Below, piece after piece: positions 33,360 through 44,935 of a DNA stretch of 64,000 nt. The stretch is from Timema cristinae. Its lineage: Eukaryota; Arthropoda; Insecta; Phasmatodea; Timematidae. The notes under the pieces are model-generated. The model was not told the DNA's origin. It did no database searches and saw only the letters and a list, made by a program, of their open reading frames with translations. The first letter of the stretch is position 1; each line of letters begins with the position of its first letter. The position numbers and the translations under genes were made by a program. The DNA lies in the NCBI GenBank assembly GCA_039000515.1, contig JBCFYV010000100.1:37727956-37791955 (forward strand), given 5' to 3'.

Positions 33360-33840
33360 CCACCCGTCTAAGTGACGATTTTGATACATTTTTACAAGTT
33401 TTCTCCAGCCATTGTCCAGATCCATGACAATGGTCTGTCGTCGATCGTTGATCGTAGGATAGTCGATTATGGCAAGCTTGCACAGCCATTATATAGGGAT
33501 TTCGTTGTTCTGGAAAGAAGTGGGGAGTACACCAAACACGCATATGATGACGTCAACGATGCCTTCAAACAGTCACGTACACCATTGTTGATTCCGCTTG
33601 CTCCATCGGAATATCCGTGAATATCTCCAATCACCCGATGTTTTGAAGGAGGTTCCTCTAGTCTCCGTCAGGGGTCGGATACATAATTGTCTTCTAGTTG
33701 ATGTTGATAGTTCTCGGTTCATTTCACGCTAGTACAATCGGAGTGCCGGTCGCTTTGTTGACCCACTGGATCTCCCTTGACCCACTCGCCAATCTAGGAG
33801 TCCAGGTGCCGGCCAGCCTTGCAGGATTTTATTGTGAGCA
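33360..33840. other. Coding-like GC-richer patch, unidentified
   Basis: About 480 bp with balanced composition and frequent CpG in an AT-rich setting. A plus frame at 33372-33620 (82 codons) contains KLAQPLYRDFVVLERSGEYT, and a second at 33698-33988 contains GVPVALLTHWISLDPLANLG. Neither matches a family I recognise. It could be a decayed gene or transposon coding fragment, or a single-copy regulatory region. Confidence 0.18.
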
Positions 33841-34074
33841 GATTAGTATTGTAAGTAAGTACACGAACAAATTAATACTTAGGATTGGATTGAGTAATAA
33901 ATATATTATCCAGCATTGTTTCTATTATGTCTTCTTAGCCTACAAGAACTACAACAGAGAAAAATACTATTGTAGGGATCCTAATTGAGTTGAATTTATT
34001 GGAGCGGGTAGTATGCTTGTTGTCCAGTTGTAACATTATACCACGTAATGTTACACCATCTAGCTTAAAATATA

Positions 34075-34319
34075 ATAATAATATTTAGCACCACGTCTTA
34101 CTGCCAGTTCGGGTTATACGTTTTAAGTACTAATTACGCTAATGGATTAGGAATTGGGGAGGGTGAATTAGAGGAAGTTAACCCGCATTTGGGTGGAGGG
34201 AGAGTGGAAAAACCACCCCCAGTTAACCCGACTGAGATTCGAACCTCGATCTCCCCGTCCTCAGCAGTCGAGCTTAACACGACTAGCGCGTTAGCCAACT
34301 ACTCCACCGAGGCGGGTAA
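34075..34319 (-). mobile_element. SINE family B, young copy
   Basis: Shared tail at the left (GCACCACGTCTTACTGCCAG) and head at the right (GCGCGTTAGCCAACTACTCC). An 11-bp duplication CTTAAAATATA lies at 34064-34074 and 34320-34330. A 13-bp deletion removes part of the ATTTAGGAAAAGCC stretch. Confidence 0.9.
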
Positions 34320-34334
34320 CTTAAAATATAGCAT

Positions 34335-35690
34335 ACGATTGTCTTTAAGAAGGTTTGTCAGTTAGTTTGTTAGTTGTTTGGTTGGTAAGGTTGGTTTATT
34401 ATGCATTGACATATTCAACTCGGTCGGATTTTCACCAAATTAATTTAGTTGGTTGAACATAGTCTGAAGTAGCAACGATTATTTATCAGGGTTCATCCAA
34501 TATTAATTAGTGTCACTAAATGAAGGACTTCGGAAAGTAATATGCTATATCACAAAATAGTAACGTTTGAAATATATAGCTCTTAAGTTTGAATAATTCA
34601 AGTTTTGCCTTAATTTTATAAATACTTTGAAATTCCGTAGATTCACACAAACATGTTTTAAGCCCTATTTAAGTGGGTAAAGGAACACAATTAAATATGA
34701 AATATCACTGTCGTAATAATTAGTCGTGGCATAGCACATTATTTTACCAAGTCCTTCCTCAAGTCGGAACACTATGAGAAGAACCTTTTAAAAAATATAT
34801 TGAATGTAACCCACATGAATAAAGGTCTGGTTTGCCTTTGACAAGGGTATCGGACTTTCAATACAGACCTGATATTATACTTAAGCGGCTTTTGGTGGGT
34901 TTTTTTTCTCCCGACAATTCGGGGATACACTTTCTCTAAATTATACCTTTTTCATCCATTGCTTGGACCAGTAATGAGACGCAGGTAGTAGTAAAAAATG
35001 TTAGGTAGTCTGATGATTGATAGTAAAAAAATCTTATGTCTGTCACTGGTAAAAAGTGACATCTGTAGAACCAATGGTAAATCATATTAACAAAAAAATT
35101 ATTTAACTTGGTAACGTTTTGAAGTAGGCCTATTAAATAAGATTCTTGCTTGGATTTTCCCAACTTTTAATTATCTATCTAGTTGGATACACGCTTACAC
35201 AAAATAATTATCAAATTATGATAAGCTCTCCCTAGAATAGGAACTAGGACCTAGCTTGTAGTCGGCGTCTCTGAAATATTTCACTATGGTGACATGCAAT
35301 TTGAAAAAAGCATTCGTTTTTTTAAACGCTATCAAATAAAACTATTAATATTAGATTATTTCCTTAACTAGTTATTTAAGAAAGTTTTAAAATTTGTTAA
35401 GAAAACTTTCTGTTCCTAAATTGTTTGTGGTGTTATTATGATAATGTTTAATGGATTGTGAGAACTTTTATCAGGTGTGGTGGTAATGGGGATAATTTGT
35501 AAACTTTGGTTTTCGTAATGAGGGGATGAACATTTTTAAAAGATTTTTTATTGTCTAATTCAATGTTTGTTAATTGTTCGTAATTGAGTTTAAATTTGCA
35601 CATTTTATCTTGGCCACATTTTGTAGGTAATTGAAAACAAATACCAACGTTTTTAACAAAAATGATTAACCCAATTTGATTAGGCTATAA
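34335..35690. other. Unique AT-rich DNA
   Basis: No gene or clear repeat. A faint SINE-like patch with GGTCTGGTTTGCCTTTGACA lies near 34825. The minus frame of 75 codons at 34936-35163 has no motif. Confidence 0.3.
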
Positions 35691-35699
35691 TTTTTTTAA

Positions 35700-35940
35700 T
35701 AGCGAATCTTATTATCATTAAAAATATACGATTATATACTAATTACACTGTTTTAGGGATGAGAGGATGAATTTATAGGAGTTGTAACAGAATTTGCGTG
35801 TAGAAAGAGTTGGAAATCATTTAAGGGAAAACAAACCTCATTACACCCGAACGAGATTTGAACGACTATCTCCTCGTCATCGGCAATCTAGTCTATAGTG
35901 AGAGTATAGCACCTTAGACCATGCGGCCAACGAAGTGTGT
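35700..35940 (-). mobile_element. SINE family C, decayed copy
   Basis: It keeps ACTAATTACACTGTTTTAGG, ACAGAATTTGCGTGTAGAAA, GAACGAGATTTGAACG (T-arm complement) and the head complement GCACCTTAGACCATGCGGCC. The tail is badly decayed. Confidence 0.75.
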
Positions 35941-36822
35941 GCTTTGAAATTACTTAGCCTTAACGTTGCTGTAAAAAATAATAAATTTGGATGAAAATTC
36001 CATCTAAGAGATGTCGCTTCAGAACAGATAATTTGTTTGAATATTTGAATTATGAATCTTTAAAAACGATTACTTGCTTTGTTATATTTTCTTGAATGTA
36101 AGACTTAAAAAAAATGACTGGTCAAATATGTAAAATAAATGTGCTAATTATAGTACACACATAGTTAAAATTTATTGGAATATCAAGTAAAGTTATTAAT
36201 GTCATTCTTTGATAATTTCTTGTAATTATTTAGTATTGATGGAATCTCACCTCTAACCATTGGCAAGTGGTCTAGATCAGTGTTTCCCAATCTGGGTGGT
36301 GTCGTCGTGGTGTCGTCTACTCCCTCCTCTCCCCCAAGGGCGTTTTTTGTTTTCAAGATGGCGATAGGGGGACGCTTAGAGTTTTATTGATATGACAGCA
36401 GTAATTGTATATTAATATTATGTATTGTTTACCTGGAAACGGGCAGGGCAGAATTGTGAACAAATTTGTGACATTTGATTGGATGATAATAATTATTATA
36501 TTTACTCCTGACCTTTTTTTTTAAAAACTGTGTGATTTAATTTTTAACTATTATTTATATTTTCTCCGAGTACTTATATTTTCACTGGTAAACCTTGATG
36601 GAAATTAATCAGAATTTATCAAATTTTCTTATACATATTCATAATAATTATTTAGTTGGAAATAGTTAAATGTGAATTTAAAAATAATGTAACATGAATT
36701 TAATGTGATTAAAGGCGATTTAAAAATTCTTCTTACATTTAACTTTGGGGCGTGGGGTTGTTGGGGGGGGGGGGGCGTGACTAGCATCCAATTTCAGAAG
36801 TGGGTGCTATACTAAATTATTA

Positions 36823-37275
36823 TTATTATTATTCATCGCATCTTACTACCCGTTCTGGTTGTACACACTTACGCTAATGTATAATGGTAGGGTTATTGTG
36901 AGATGAAATGGAGAGGCTACAGTTTAACGTGGGATATTGGTGACCTGGTGGTCTAGGGGTAAGGTGTCAGTCAGACTTCTATGCTGGCGGCCGGGGTTCA
37001 ATCCTCGGTCCCGGCAAAGATTTATCTGATTACCAAACTCTTCCTTCACCTCTGACAAGACATCTTGTGAATGTGGGGAATGCCAGGCCTCCACCGTGGT
37101 TCGGATTCCACGTTAAACTGTAGGTCCTTCATTTCACCTCACAATCACCCTACCATTACACATTAGCGTAAGTGCGTATAACCCGAACGGGTAGTAAGAC
37201 GGGTGCATATATATAATAATAATATAATATTAAACGTGGGATCCAAACCACGATGGAGGCCTGACATTGCTATGC
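36823..37275 (-). mobile_element. SINE family A (outer), interrupted and head-truncated
   Basis: (ATT)n, shared tail complement (CATCTTACTACCCGTTCTGG) and body run to GTTTAACGTGGGAT at 36935, then resume at 37233 with AACGTGGGATCCAAACCACG and stop after GCCTGACATTGC. It is the middle layer of a three-level nest. Confidence 0.82.
36936..37232 (+). mobile_element. SINE family A (inner), nested in a family A copy
   Basis: Full copy starting ATTGGTGACCTGGTGGTCTA and ending in the shared tail plus an AT-rich run. A perfect 10-bp duplication AACGTGGGAT lies at 36926-36935 and 37233-37242. It contains a small TCAG duplication in the head (GTGTCAGTCAGACTT). Confidence 0.92.
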
Positions 37276-37309
37276 TGAAAAAAAAAGTTTCGGAACCACT
37301 AGTCTAAAT

Positions 37310-38590
37310 GACAAGCTCATTTATTACAGTCTACTGGTGGGGATGATTCTGGGTATACCAAGTTTTTCCTATTTGAATTCCCACTCTCTCTTTCCTCAAA
37401 TATGGATGCATTTGATATATATTTTAGCCCATTAGAGTAATGGTTATAGCCTTAACGACGTCAAAAAAAATCTACACTCGTCAAGTTGGATTCACACAGT
37501 GTCGTGCTGCAAACAATCTCGAACAGGTAATTGATATATGACTATGAGTTACCTTGTGAAAACCTTGTTTGATTCAGACTTACAGGATTACTAACCGACT
37601 GTGCTCGGACCGTGCTCTGACCGTGCTTCAAATTATAACTACATGGCACGACCGGCGTACAATTCTGTAAGTGTGAAGCAATTTTTATTAATTTCGATCC
37701 GTTTTGAATAAACCTTTATTATAGCATCCTAACATTTTTATTTGCTTTCGAATAAATATCTAATTAAATATTCAACATCCGTTGAATACCAACGTTACCA
37801 TAATAGCTTAGCCTGACGTCTATGGTGTTGTCTCGCAATACACTGGATGATTGATGGCTATAAGGTCGTGTTTGGATCTGGGCTGGGGGACTTTCAGGAT
37901 GGATTCTACTTTTTCACGCTAATATTGGTGCACATGCTTGAAGAAGTTTTCATCATCCTTACCCCTTAGACTAAGCTATTGATAACCAATTTGTCAGAGG
38001 AAATAAATATTTGAAATCTACATTCCCTAACTATCTACAAATTGTTTTGAGGTTAATGAGGTCAAAAGTTGTTGATAACAATAATTCAAAACCTTCGTTT
38101 TGGTGACAAAGATAAAATAACATTTTGGAATAATATTTCGAAGTTAAACGTGCCGCAAAAATAACCAGATCAATTTTTAATCCCATTAGTCAGTTTAAAA
38201 AAAATCGCTTTTTTTTTTGTGGAAAATACAAAACGTGTTAAAAATAATCATAGTAATTTCACAATCCCAAAAATGTATTTTAAGCTCATCAGCTAAAAAA
38301 TCCATCATGAAATTATGTTTCATTACTTTAATGGAGAACTGAATATAGTAATGTGATTATGGTCAACACCATCAAAAAAAAAAGTGACCCTTTTTTAATA
38401 GCGTCTAATAGATGCACGCCCCCGGTTCGATAAACGGTCTGTACTTTACCGTGGCTTATCAATGAATAATCTATCATATCATGACGGGACACACCCATTA
38501 AATCGGAATAGTTAAGCATAATATAAACTCATCAACGATTTCTGTTGCTATGGTTGCGATGATTAATATTTCATCTATGATCACTCTTTA
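37310..38590. other. Unique DNA with possible MITE and SINE relics
   Basis: At 37588-37623 a 10-12 bp motif (GACTGTGCTC, GACCGTGCTC, GACCGTGCTT) occurs three times between two TTCACAC-containing ends (37490 and 37671, inverted), hinting at a small inverted-repeat element. At 37810-37990 a family F-like relic may lie. No gene. Confidence 0.3.
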
Positions 38591-38604
38591 AGTTATTATG
38601 ATAT

Positions 38605-38920
38605 CTGGCAATGCCGTAGCCAGACAATTGCTGGAAGCTATAAAAATTAAAAATGATACAGTTCTAGATGCTCTCTGAAGTGGTTTTTTTTATGGTAAAA
38701 TAACCCCCAAAATGCTGAAGCCTATGAAAATTTCTAAATTTTTAACACCTCTAGAAGCTCTCTGAAGTTTTTTTTTATAGTGACACAGCCCCCTAATCTG
38801 TATTTGTATCTTAATTTTGATATTGTTTGAACCATAAATAAAACCATATATATTTTATTCATAAATTTTCGCGGGAGGGGTTTGAATCCCCCTTAAAAAA
38901 GCTTGACTACGGGCCTTAAT
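38605..38920. mobile_element. Candidate MITE with GCCGTAGCCAG-type ends
   Basis: GCCGTAGCCAGACAATTG near 38613 and the inverted GCTTGACTACGGGC near 38903-38916 form imperfect terminal repeats. The interior is AT-rich and twice contains AGATGCTCTCTGAAG / AGAAGCTCTCTGAAG (38667 and 38755). Insect elements with CAGTGGCGTAGCCAG ends look similar. No target duplication was resolved. Confidence 0.42.
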
Positions 38921-38929
38921 ATCTGGGCT

Positions 38930-40280
38930 TGCAGTTTCAGTGGCGTTTTAAGATTTCACGCGTGCCGTAAGCCCTGTTGATATATATACTTATCAAATTT
39001 CCCGGAATAACATCGTCTACAAAGATGATCATTATTAATTTTACAATACAAAATGGGTTAATCTACCGGTCGTCGTGTCAGATTCCCCATGTGAATGTAT
39101 TTACGTTCTATTCTGTGAGATTTAAAGATTTAACATTGGAAAAACCAATCTTATATAACTCTAAAAATAGTGTTACATTGTAATAAAATTATTTTCTTAA
39201 TAATGGAGTAATTTTTTAACAGATTTTTAAGGCATTTTACAATTTAGACTTTTGAGTTTATTTACTAAAATGGCGTCTAGGAATATTCCTGCAAGCTTTT
39301 AGATAAAAAAAAAAAATCCGTGGAAGCATATATTTATCTAGAATAAGAAAAGAGGCAATTAGATGAGTGAGTGTATACTAGTCAGTGGAACAGGGGAAAT
39401 GTTATCAGCAGGCAAATAAGATACCTTATTCAGTGTTAGCTACTCAGATTCTTCCCTATATTTATTTATATTTAGTTCATTTACGTCTAATAGTTTTAGT
39501 GCCTAGAAATTCAATTTAAGTTGAAATAGGTAAATTATCTTCTAATTCACCAAGTAGGCAACGTCGTTAAGTTATTTTTAGATTCTTATCTTTCACTCAT
39601 TTTTTTAAGTAATTCTATTTCTTTTTAGGGAGGGTGTGAGTGTTAGGTTCAAAGTCTGTGTTGAAAAAATCTGTTCATCCAAGACAAACCTTATTTTTTG
39701 TCTTTATTATTTCAATAAAGAATCTTTTTAAATCACCTAACTTTAAAAAAATCAAAGATAGTATAATAAATAATATATTAAATAAGTTTCAGATGAAATA
39801 GATATATATTTATGTTTTATTATGCTAAGACACCCCAATAAATAATTTATATTTGCACAAGATTTTAAATTTTAAACACTACTGTCCATTTTATTCTCTA
39901 ATTTTTTTAAAGTGTTATTTGAATAATCATTTTATATCATCATACGTCTTTTTTGAAAATAAATTTTAGCCATTTTAACTGTACACAACATTTGTTTTAT
40001 AACAATTTATTCTAATTTTACAACTTTACTTATCATATTTATAGTTTGTTAATCATCTAAATTTCAATCTCAGTATTATTTATTGTATAAGAGACTAACG
40101 ACTACCTAGTGTGATAGTAAACAACAGCTATACTATTCAACTTAGTCTTTCCTATAGGAAAACATATTTTTAGGTACCTAAAGTATTATTAAATATTGAT
40201 TGGGCGAGTCAAAAACGCTCCCCTACTGAACTGACACCGCTAAAAGCAATGCAAAACGAATAGAAAGGAAGTGCCACTTG
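38930..40280. other. AT-rich DNA, nothing recognised
   Basis: No coding signal, no recognised repeat. Confidence 0.35.
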
Positions 40281-40283
40281 TAG

Positions 40284-40478
40284 GAATTTTATTATGTCAT
40301 TGTTTACGTCACCCGTTTACAGAGGTTATATTAAACATGAATACAAGCATTTTATTATGTCATTGCTTACGTCACCCAGTTTACAGAGGTTATATTAAAC
40401 ATGAATACAAGCATTTTATTATGTCATTGCTTACGTCACCCAGTTTACAGAGGTTATATTAAACATGAATACAAGCAT
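40284..40478 (+). repeat. 64-bp tandem repeat, three units
   Basis: Unit: GCATTTTATTATGTCATTGC, TTACGTCACCCAGTTTACAG, AGGTTATATTAAACATGAAT ACAA. Units 2 and 3 are identical across the unit; unit 1 differs by a substitution and a one-base deletion. Each carries TTACGTCA, a CRE-like octamer; with only three copies this may be incidental. Confidence 0.9.
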
Positions 40479-40764
40479 ATTTTTAAAATTAGTAGATTAA
40501 TGACACTAAATTGGACATTGGTGTATATTTTAAAGATTTATTTAATATTTAAAGTTCCAAACTGTGACCTGATTTCTATCAACTGAATTTGTCTTCCACA
40601 TAACTTTGTGTACGTAACACGCTGGCTTGTATACTGACACTTTATTTTTGTGGCCAACATTTATAACATTTTATAAAATAATTAATATTAATTTTTGTTG
40701 TTGATAATAACTATCAAGTGTGACAGATACATGTCACGTAAGCTCTAGTAAATTTTCTAGACCC

Positions 40765-40970
40765 GTTTCAGTGACCGAATGGTCTAAGGCGTGGGGAGAT
40801 GAGAATTCAAATCTCGTCCGGGTGTACTAAGGGTGGTTTTCCACTACCTCTCCACGCAAATACAGGTACAATTTATCTAAATTCAACACCTCTCATCTAT
40901 AACACATTAGCTTAGTTTGCATAAACGTATAACCTGAAAGAGTAATAAGATGTGCAGCAAATAAAAACTT
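40765..40970 (+). mobile_element. SINE family C with a deleted head interior
   Basis: Head CCCGTTTCAGTGACCGAATG GTCTAAGGCG passes directly to GGGGAGATGAGAATTCAAAT, missing about 35 bp of the tRNA-like middle (anticodon arm to variable arm). Body and tail (CGTATAACCTGAAAGAGTAA) are present. Confidence 0.8.
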
Positions 40971-40984
40971 TTCTAGATTTCAAT

Positions 40985-41350
40985 AAAACTCTTCCTATGA
41001 AAATTGGCCTGTACGTCTTGTCAGAACAACCGTATTTCTAAATTATCCGGGCGATACACCGTTCTACCGCCCCAGGACACATCTGGTGTGCCAGAAAAAG
41101 GGTCCATATTTGATTGAAACTGAGTGTCCTTCGTGACATGTTTCCAAATGAAACACTCGTGCATGCCAGCGCCACTCGGTAATCCCCAAAAGAGAACGGG
41201 GAACACCCGCGATCCCCTCCATTCCCCAGGGCTCTCTTCCCTCCAGTTCGACTGTCAATCGTACTGTCGCCGAGTTTACACGACAGTCCGACAGATAATT
41301 TCGTCGACAGCATCACACGTGTTATATAGAGCGAAGGATGTACGTGTCAA
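40985..41350. other. CpG-rich island of unknown role
   Basis: About 350 bp with balanced composition and dense CpG (CCGGGCGATA, CCGCGATC, GTCGCCGAG, TCGTCGAC) directly before the long S62 array. Four overlapping short frames on both strands have no motif. Single-copy in this window. It could be a decayed exon, a regulatory element or part of an unknown repeat. Confidence 0.25.
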
Positions 41351-41419
41351 AGACTTTTAAAATAAAAAGTTTCAAAAATTTTACGGGTGCTGAACATAGT
41401 TATTTTTAGTTGTAGGACA

Positions 41420-43155
41420 AGCTTAGTATTAGTAGTTCTGTGAACAGTAGACCTCACTCTCTCCATGTTATTATCGTTACTACAGTCTTACTAGTAGTTC
41501 TGTTAACAGTAGACCTCACTCCCTTCATGTTATTATTGTTACTACAGTCTTACTAGTAGTTCTGTGAACAGTAGACCTCACTCTCTCCATGTTATTATTG
41601 TTACTACAGTCTTACTAGTAGTTCTGTGAACAGTAGACCTCGCTCCCTCCATGTTATTATCGTTACTACAGTCTTACTAGTAGTTCTGTGAACAGTAGAC
41701 CTCACTCTCTCCATGTTATTATTGTTACTACAGTCTTACTAGTAGTTCTGTGAACAGTAGACCTCCCTCCATGTTATTATCGTTACTACAGTCTTACTAG
41801 TAGTTCTGTTAACAGTAGACCTCGCTCCCCCATGTTATTATCGTTACTACAGTCTTACTAGTAGTTTTGTGAACAGTAGACCTCACTCTCTCCATGTTAT
41901 TATTGTTACTACAGTCTTACTAGTAATTCTGTGAACAGTAGACCTCACTCTCTCCATGTTATTATCGTTACTACAGTCTTGCTAGTAGTTCTGTGAACAG
42001 TAGACCTCACTCTCTCCATGTTATTATTGTTACTACAGTCTTACTAGTAGTTCTGTGAACAGTAGACCTCACTCTCTCCATGTTATTATTGTTACTACAG
42101 TCTTACTAGTAGTTCTGTGAACAGTAGACCTCACTCTCTCCATGTTATTATTGTTACTACAGTCTTACTAGTAGTTCTGTGAACAGTAGACCTCGCTCCC
42201 TCCATGTTATTATCGTTACTACATTCTTACTAGTAGTTCTGTGAACAGTAGACCTCACTCCCTTCATGTTATTATTGTTACTACAGTCTTACTAGTAGTT
42301 CTGTGAACAGTAGACCTCACTCCCTCCATGTTATTATCATTACTACAGTCTTACTAGTAGTTCTGTGAACAGTAGACCTCCCTCCATGTTATTATCGTTA
42401 CTACAGTCTTACTAGTAGTTCTGTGAACAGTAGACCTCTCTCCCTCCATGTTAATATCGTTACTACAGTCTTACTAGTAGTTCTGTGAACAGTAGACCTC
42501 GCTCCCTCCATGTTAGTATCGTTACTACAGTCTTACTAGTAGTTCTGTGAACAGTAGACCTCGCTCCCTCCATGTTATTATCGTTACTACAGTCTTACTA
42601 GTAGTTCTGTGAACAGTAGACCTCGCTCCCTCCATGTTATTATCGTTACTACAGTCTTACTAGTAGTTCTGTTAACAGTAGACCTCGCTCCCCCATGTTA
42701 TTATCGTTACTACAGTCTTACTAGTAGTTCTGTGAACAGTAGACCTCACTCTCTCCATGTTATTATCGTTACTACAGTCTTACTAGTAGTTCTGTGAACA
42801 GTAGACCTCACTCCCTCCATGTTATTATGTTACTACAGTCTTACTAGTAGTTCTGTGAACAGTAGACCTCACTCTCTCCATGTTATTATTGTTACTACAG
42901 TCTTACTAGTAGTTCTGTGAACAGTAGACCTCACTCCCTCCATGTTATTATTTACTATCGTTACTACAGTCTTACTAGTAGCTCTGTGAACAGTAGACCT
43001 CTCTCCCTCCATGTTATTATCGTTACTACAGTCTTACTAGTAGTTCTGTGAACAGTAGACCTCGCTCCCCCATGTTATTATCGTTACTACAGTCTTACTA
43101 GTAGTTCTGTGAACAGTAGACCTCGCTCCCTCCATATTCTTATCATTACTACAGT
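41420..43155 (-). repeat. 62-bp satellite S62, array 2, about 28 units
   Basis: Plus-strand unit: AGTAGTTCTGTGAACAGTAG, ACCTCACTCTCTCCATGTTA, TTATCGTTACTACAGTCTTA CT. It is the exact inverse of the array at 26989-27627, 14 kb away. Variants (CTCGCTCCC, CTCACTCTC, CTCCCTCC, CTCGCTCCCCC) recur in patches, and one unit near 42945 has an insertion. Translations here are repeat artefacts. Confidence 0.94.
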
Positions 43156-43159
43156 TTGA

Positions 43160-43775
43160 GTCTACAGTGATAGTAATAAAAAGGAAGTTCGGTATTCGAA
43201 ACTATTCTTTACGGTTTACGTATATAAAAAAATTGTGGAAACTTTGTCGATTCTTGTGAAAATGTTATTCCGATCTATTTTTTTTTATCACCACCAAGGA
43301 TATATTTTTTCCGCCCGTGATTCACCTGGATTGAAGGGGATAAAGCGGTGGTCCCATCGCGAGCCTACGGGCTTGAAACTTTAACAACGGCTGGAGATGA
43401 AAAAAAAAAAAAAAAATAGGAAGGTAGATGATAGAAAATGACGTTCATCCATCTTCACGTTCTGATGTGTGATTCGTCCTTCACCTCTTCTGAGAGTCCT
43501 CGATCATTCTACTACCTGGGACAGATTCTCTCTGGTGGAGTACCCGAATCAATGATCATACCAACTTGAGAACAAAAACAAGCATATTAAGGAGGAAAAA
43601 AAAACTAGCGACTGTGAAGTTTCACTGAAAATATGTTTGAACGATTAATTTTTAAAATTTTTATGTGCATCCCATCTAACAATCCAACAACAAATTTACA
43701 ATAATTGTTTTGGGGTGAGCGAGCTAAGTGCCTGCGCAAATAACAGTATAAATATGTATCTTATATTTTTGTATT
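43160..43775. other. Unique sequence
   Basis: A less AT-rich stretch at 43300-43560 with an A run of 17 bases. No repeat family or coding region recognised. Confidence 0.3.
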
Positions 43776-43779
43776 TAAG

Positions 43780-44010
43780 TCTTACTACCCACTCAGACTA
43801 AACACGTTTAATCACAGTTTGAGTAGGAGTGAGGAAGGTAGAATTTAGAAGAGATTTACCCACATTTTCTGGGAAGGAGATTGAGAAAACTTTCAGGAAA
43901 GATTAATCTCAGTAAATTTGATATATGTATATTCGAGCCCTTACCTTCCTTTTACCATCAAACCAGAGTATATGTTCTTGACGTTTAGTCCGCTTTCACA
44001 CCGGTGTGGG
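43780..44010 (-). mobile_element. SINE with shared tail, family F-like
   Basis: The tail complement (GTCTTACTACCCACTCAGAC) is at the left, body GGAAGGTAGAATTTAGAAGA, T-arm complement ATTCGAGCCCTTACC, and head complement CATCAAACCAGAGTATATG. The head matches family F better than C. Moderately decayed. Confidence 0.6.
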
Positions 44011-44189
44011 TGTGGTCCGATATTATGACCAAGTTCTTCAATCTACCAAACAGGAAGGTGAATTTTCGAGTAAAGATGGACTCAGACCGCAGCGCGGCGG
44101 AACTGCACGGTTTATTCTCACCGCTGAATACATACCAAGGTTTTTTTTTTATAGTGCCGCCCTCCGGTGGTAGTGATGTTTAAATAACC

Positions 44190-44570
44190 GTAGTGCCGGG
44201 GTCAGCAACTAGTATGACGTGATCGACTGGTTGATCTCGCAGCAATTTATAGTCGATCACGTCAAAAAACGAGTTATCATTAGAATTAAATCTTTTGAGT
44301 GTGACCAAAACTACATTGATTGGTCATAATCGATACTGTGTTCTTTTGAAAAATTAAACAGTTTAATTTGAGAATATTAGTGTCATTGATTCTTTTTTTT
44401 TTCTATAAAGGTGGGGACACAATTATTTGTGAAAAATAATTAATTTAAGGAAGGTATAGATCGGATATTCAAACGTAGATTGGAGAAACGTTGGGTGTTC
44501 AAGAGACCTTTGATAAATTTATAAATCGATCGCGGCCCAAAGAAGATTACCGACCACTGACATAAAGAAT
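44190..44570. mobile_element. Candidate hAT-like MITE
   Basis: The left end CCGGGGTCAGCAACTAG and the right end, inverted CAGTGGTCGGTAATCTTC then TTTGGGCCGCGATCGAT, resemble the CAGGGGTCGGCAAC termini of hAT elements. The interior near the left has an inverted GTCGATCACGTC / GACGTGATCGAC pair. No matching 8-bp duplication was found, so the boundaries are uncertain. Confidence 0.45.
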
Positions 44571-44935
44571 AAAACGTTCGTTGGTTCGCAGAGGTTCACG
44601 GCCACCTTAATAGATTAATTCAAGAAAATGTGTATTAGAGTTCAAGTAGGAAACACCTTTTAAAAAAATACACTGATATATTTATTTTGCTATAAAATAT
44701 TGAAAACAATTACCCATGAAACCCCACTAACTAAATAGTTGTTTGAATTAAATAACCAAATTGGAGGTTTCAGATAACATGACTACGTTTAAATATACGA
44801 AATTTATCTTAGTAACGTTTAACGCAACTAATAGGCTCCTTCCTATCTAAATCGGACTGTCCATGTATTGTAACATAAGTGTTTTACTAGCTCAGTATAA
44901 ATACAGTCCAATTTTCATATGAATAAACTTATTTG

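Larger units (their letters stand above)
36278..37301. mobile_element. hAT-like non-autonomous element carrying nested SINEs
   Basis: The left end CAGTGTTTCCCAATCTGG and the right end (read in reverse) TAGTGGTTCCGAAAC are related imperfect inverted repeats of hAT type. An 8-bp target duplication, GTCTAGAT at 36270-36277 and GTCTAAAT at 37302-37309, differs by one base; 8 bp is the hAT hallmark. No transposase is present. Without the two SINEs the element is about 0.57 kb. Confidence 0.72.

Noticed and set aside
29953..33555. Perfect CRE octamers TGACGTCA at 29953-29960 and 33548-33555
   Set aside because: About one occurrence of a given octamer is expected by chance in a window of this size, and no promoter or exon is recognisable beside them.
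41021..41360. Overlapping frames at the CpG-rich island as coding sequence
   Set aside because: Four short frames on both strands, none with a motif or splice sites; GC-richer sequence alone lengthens chance frames.
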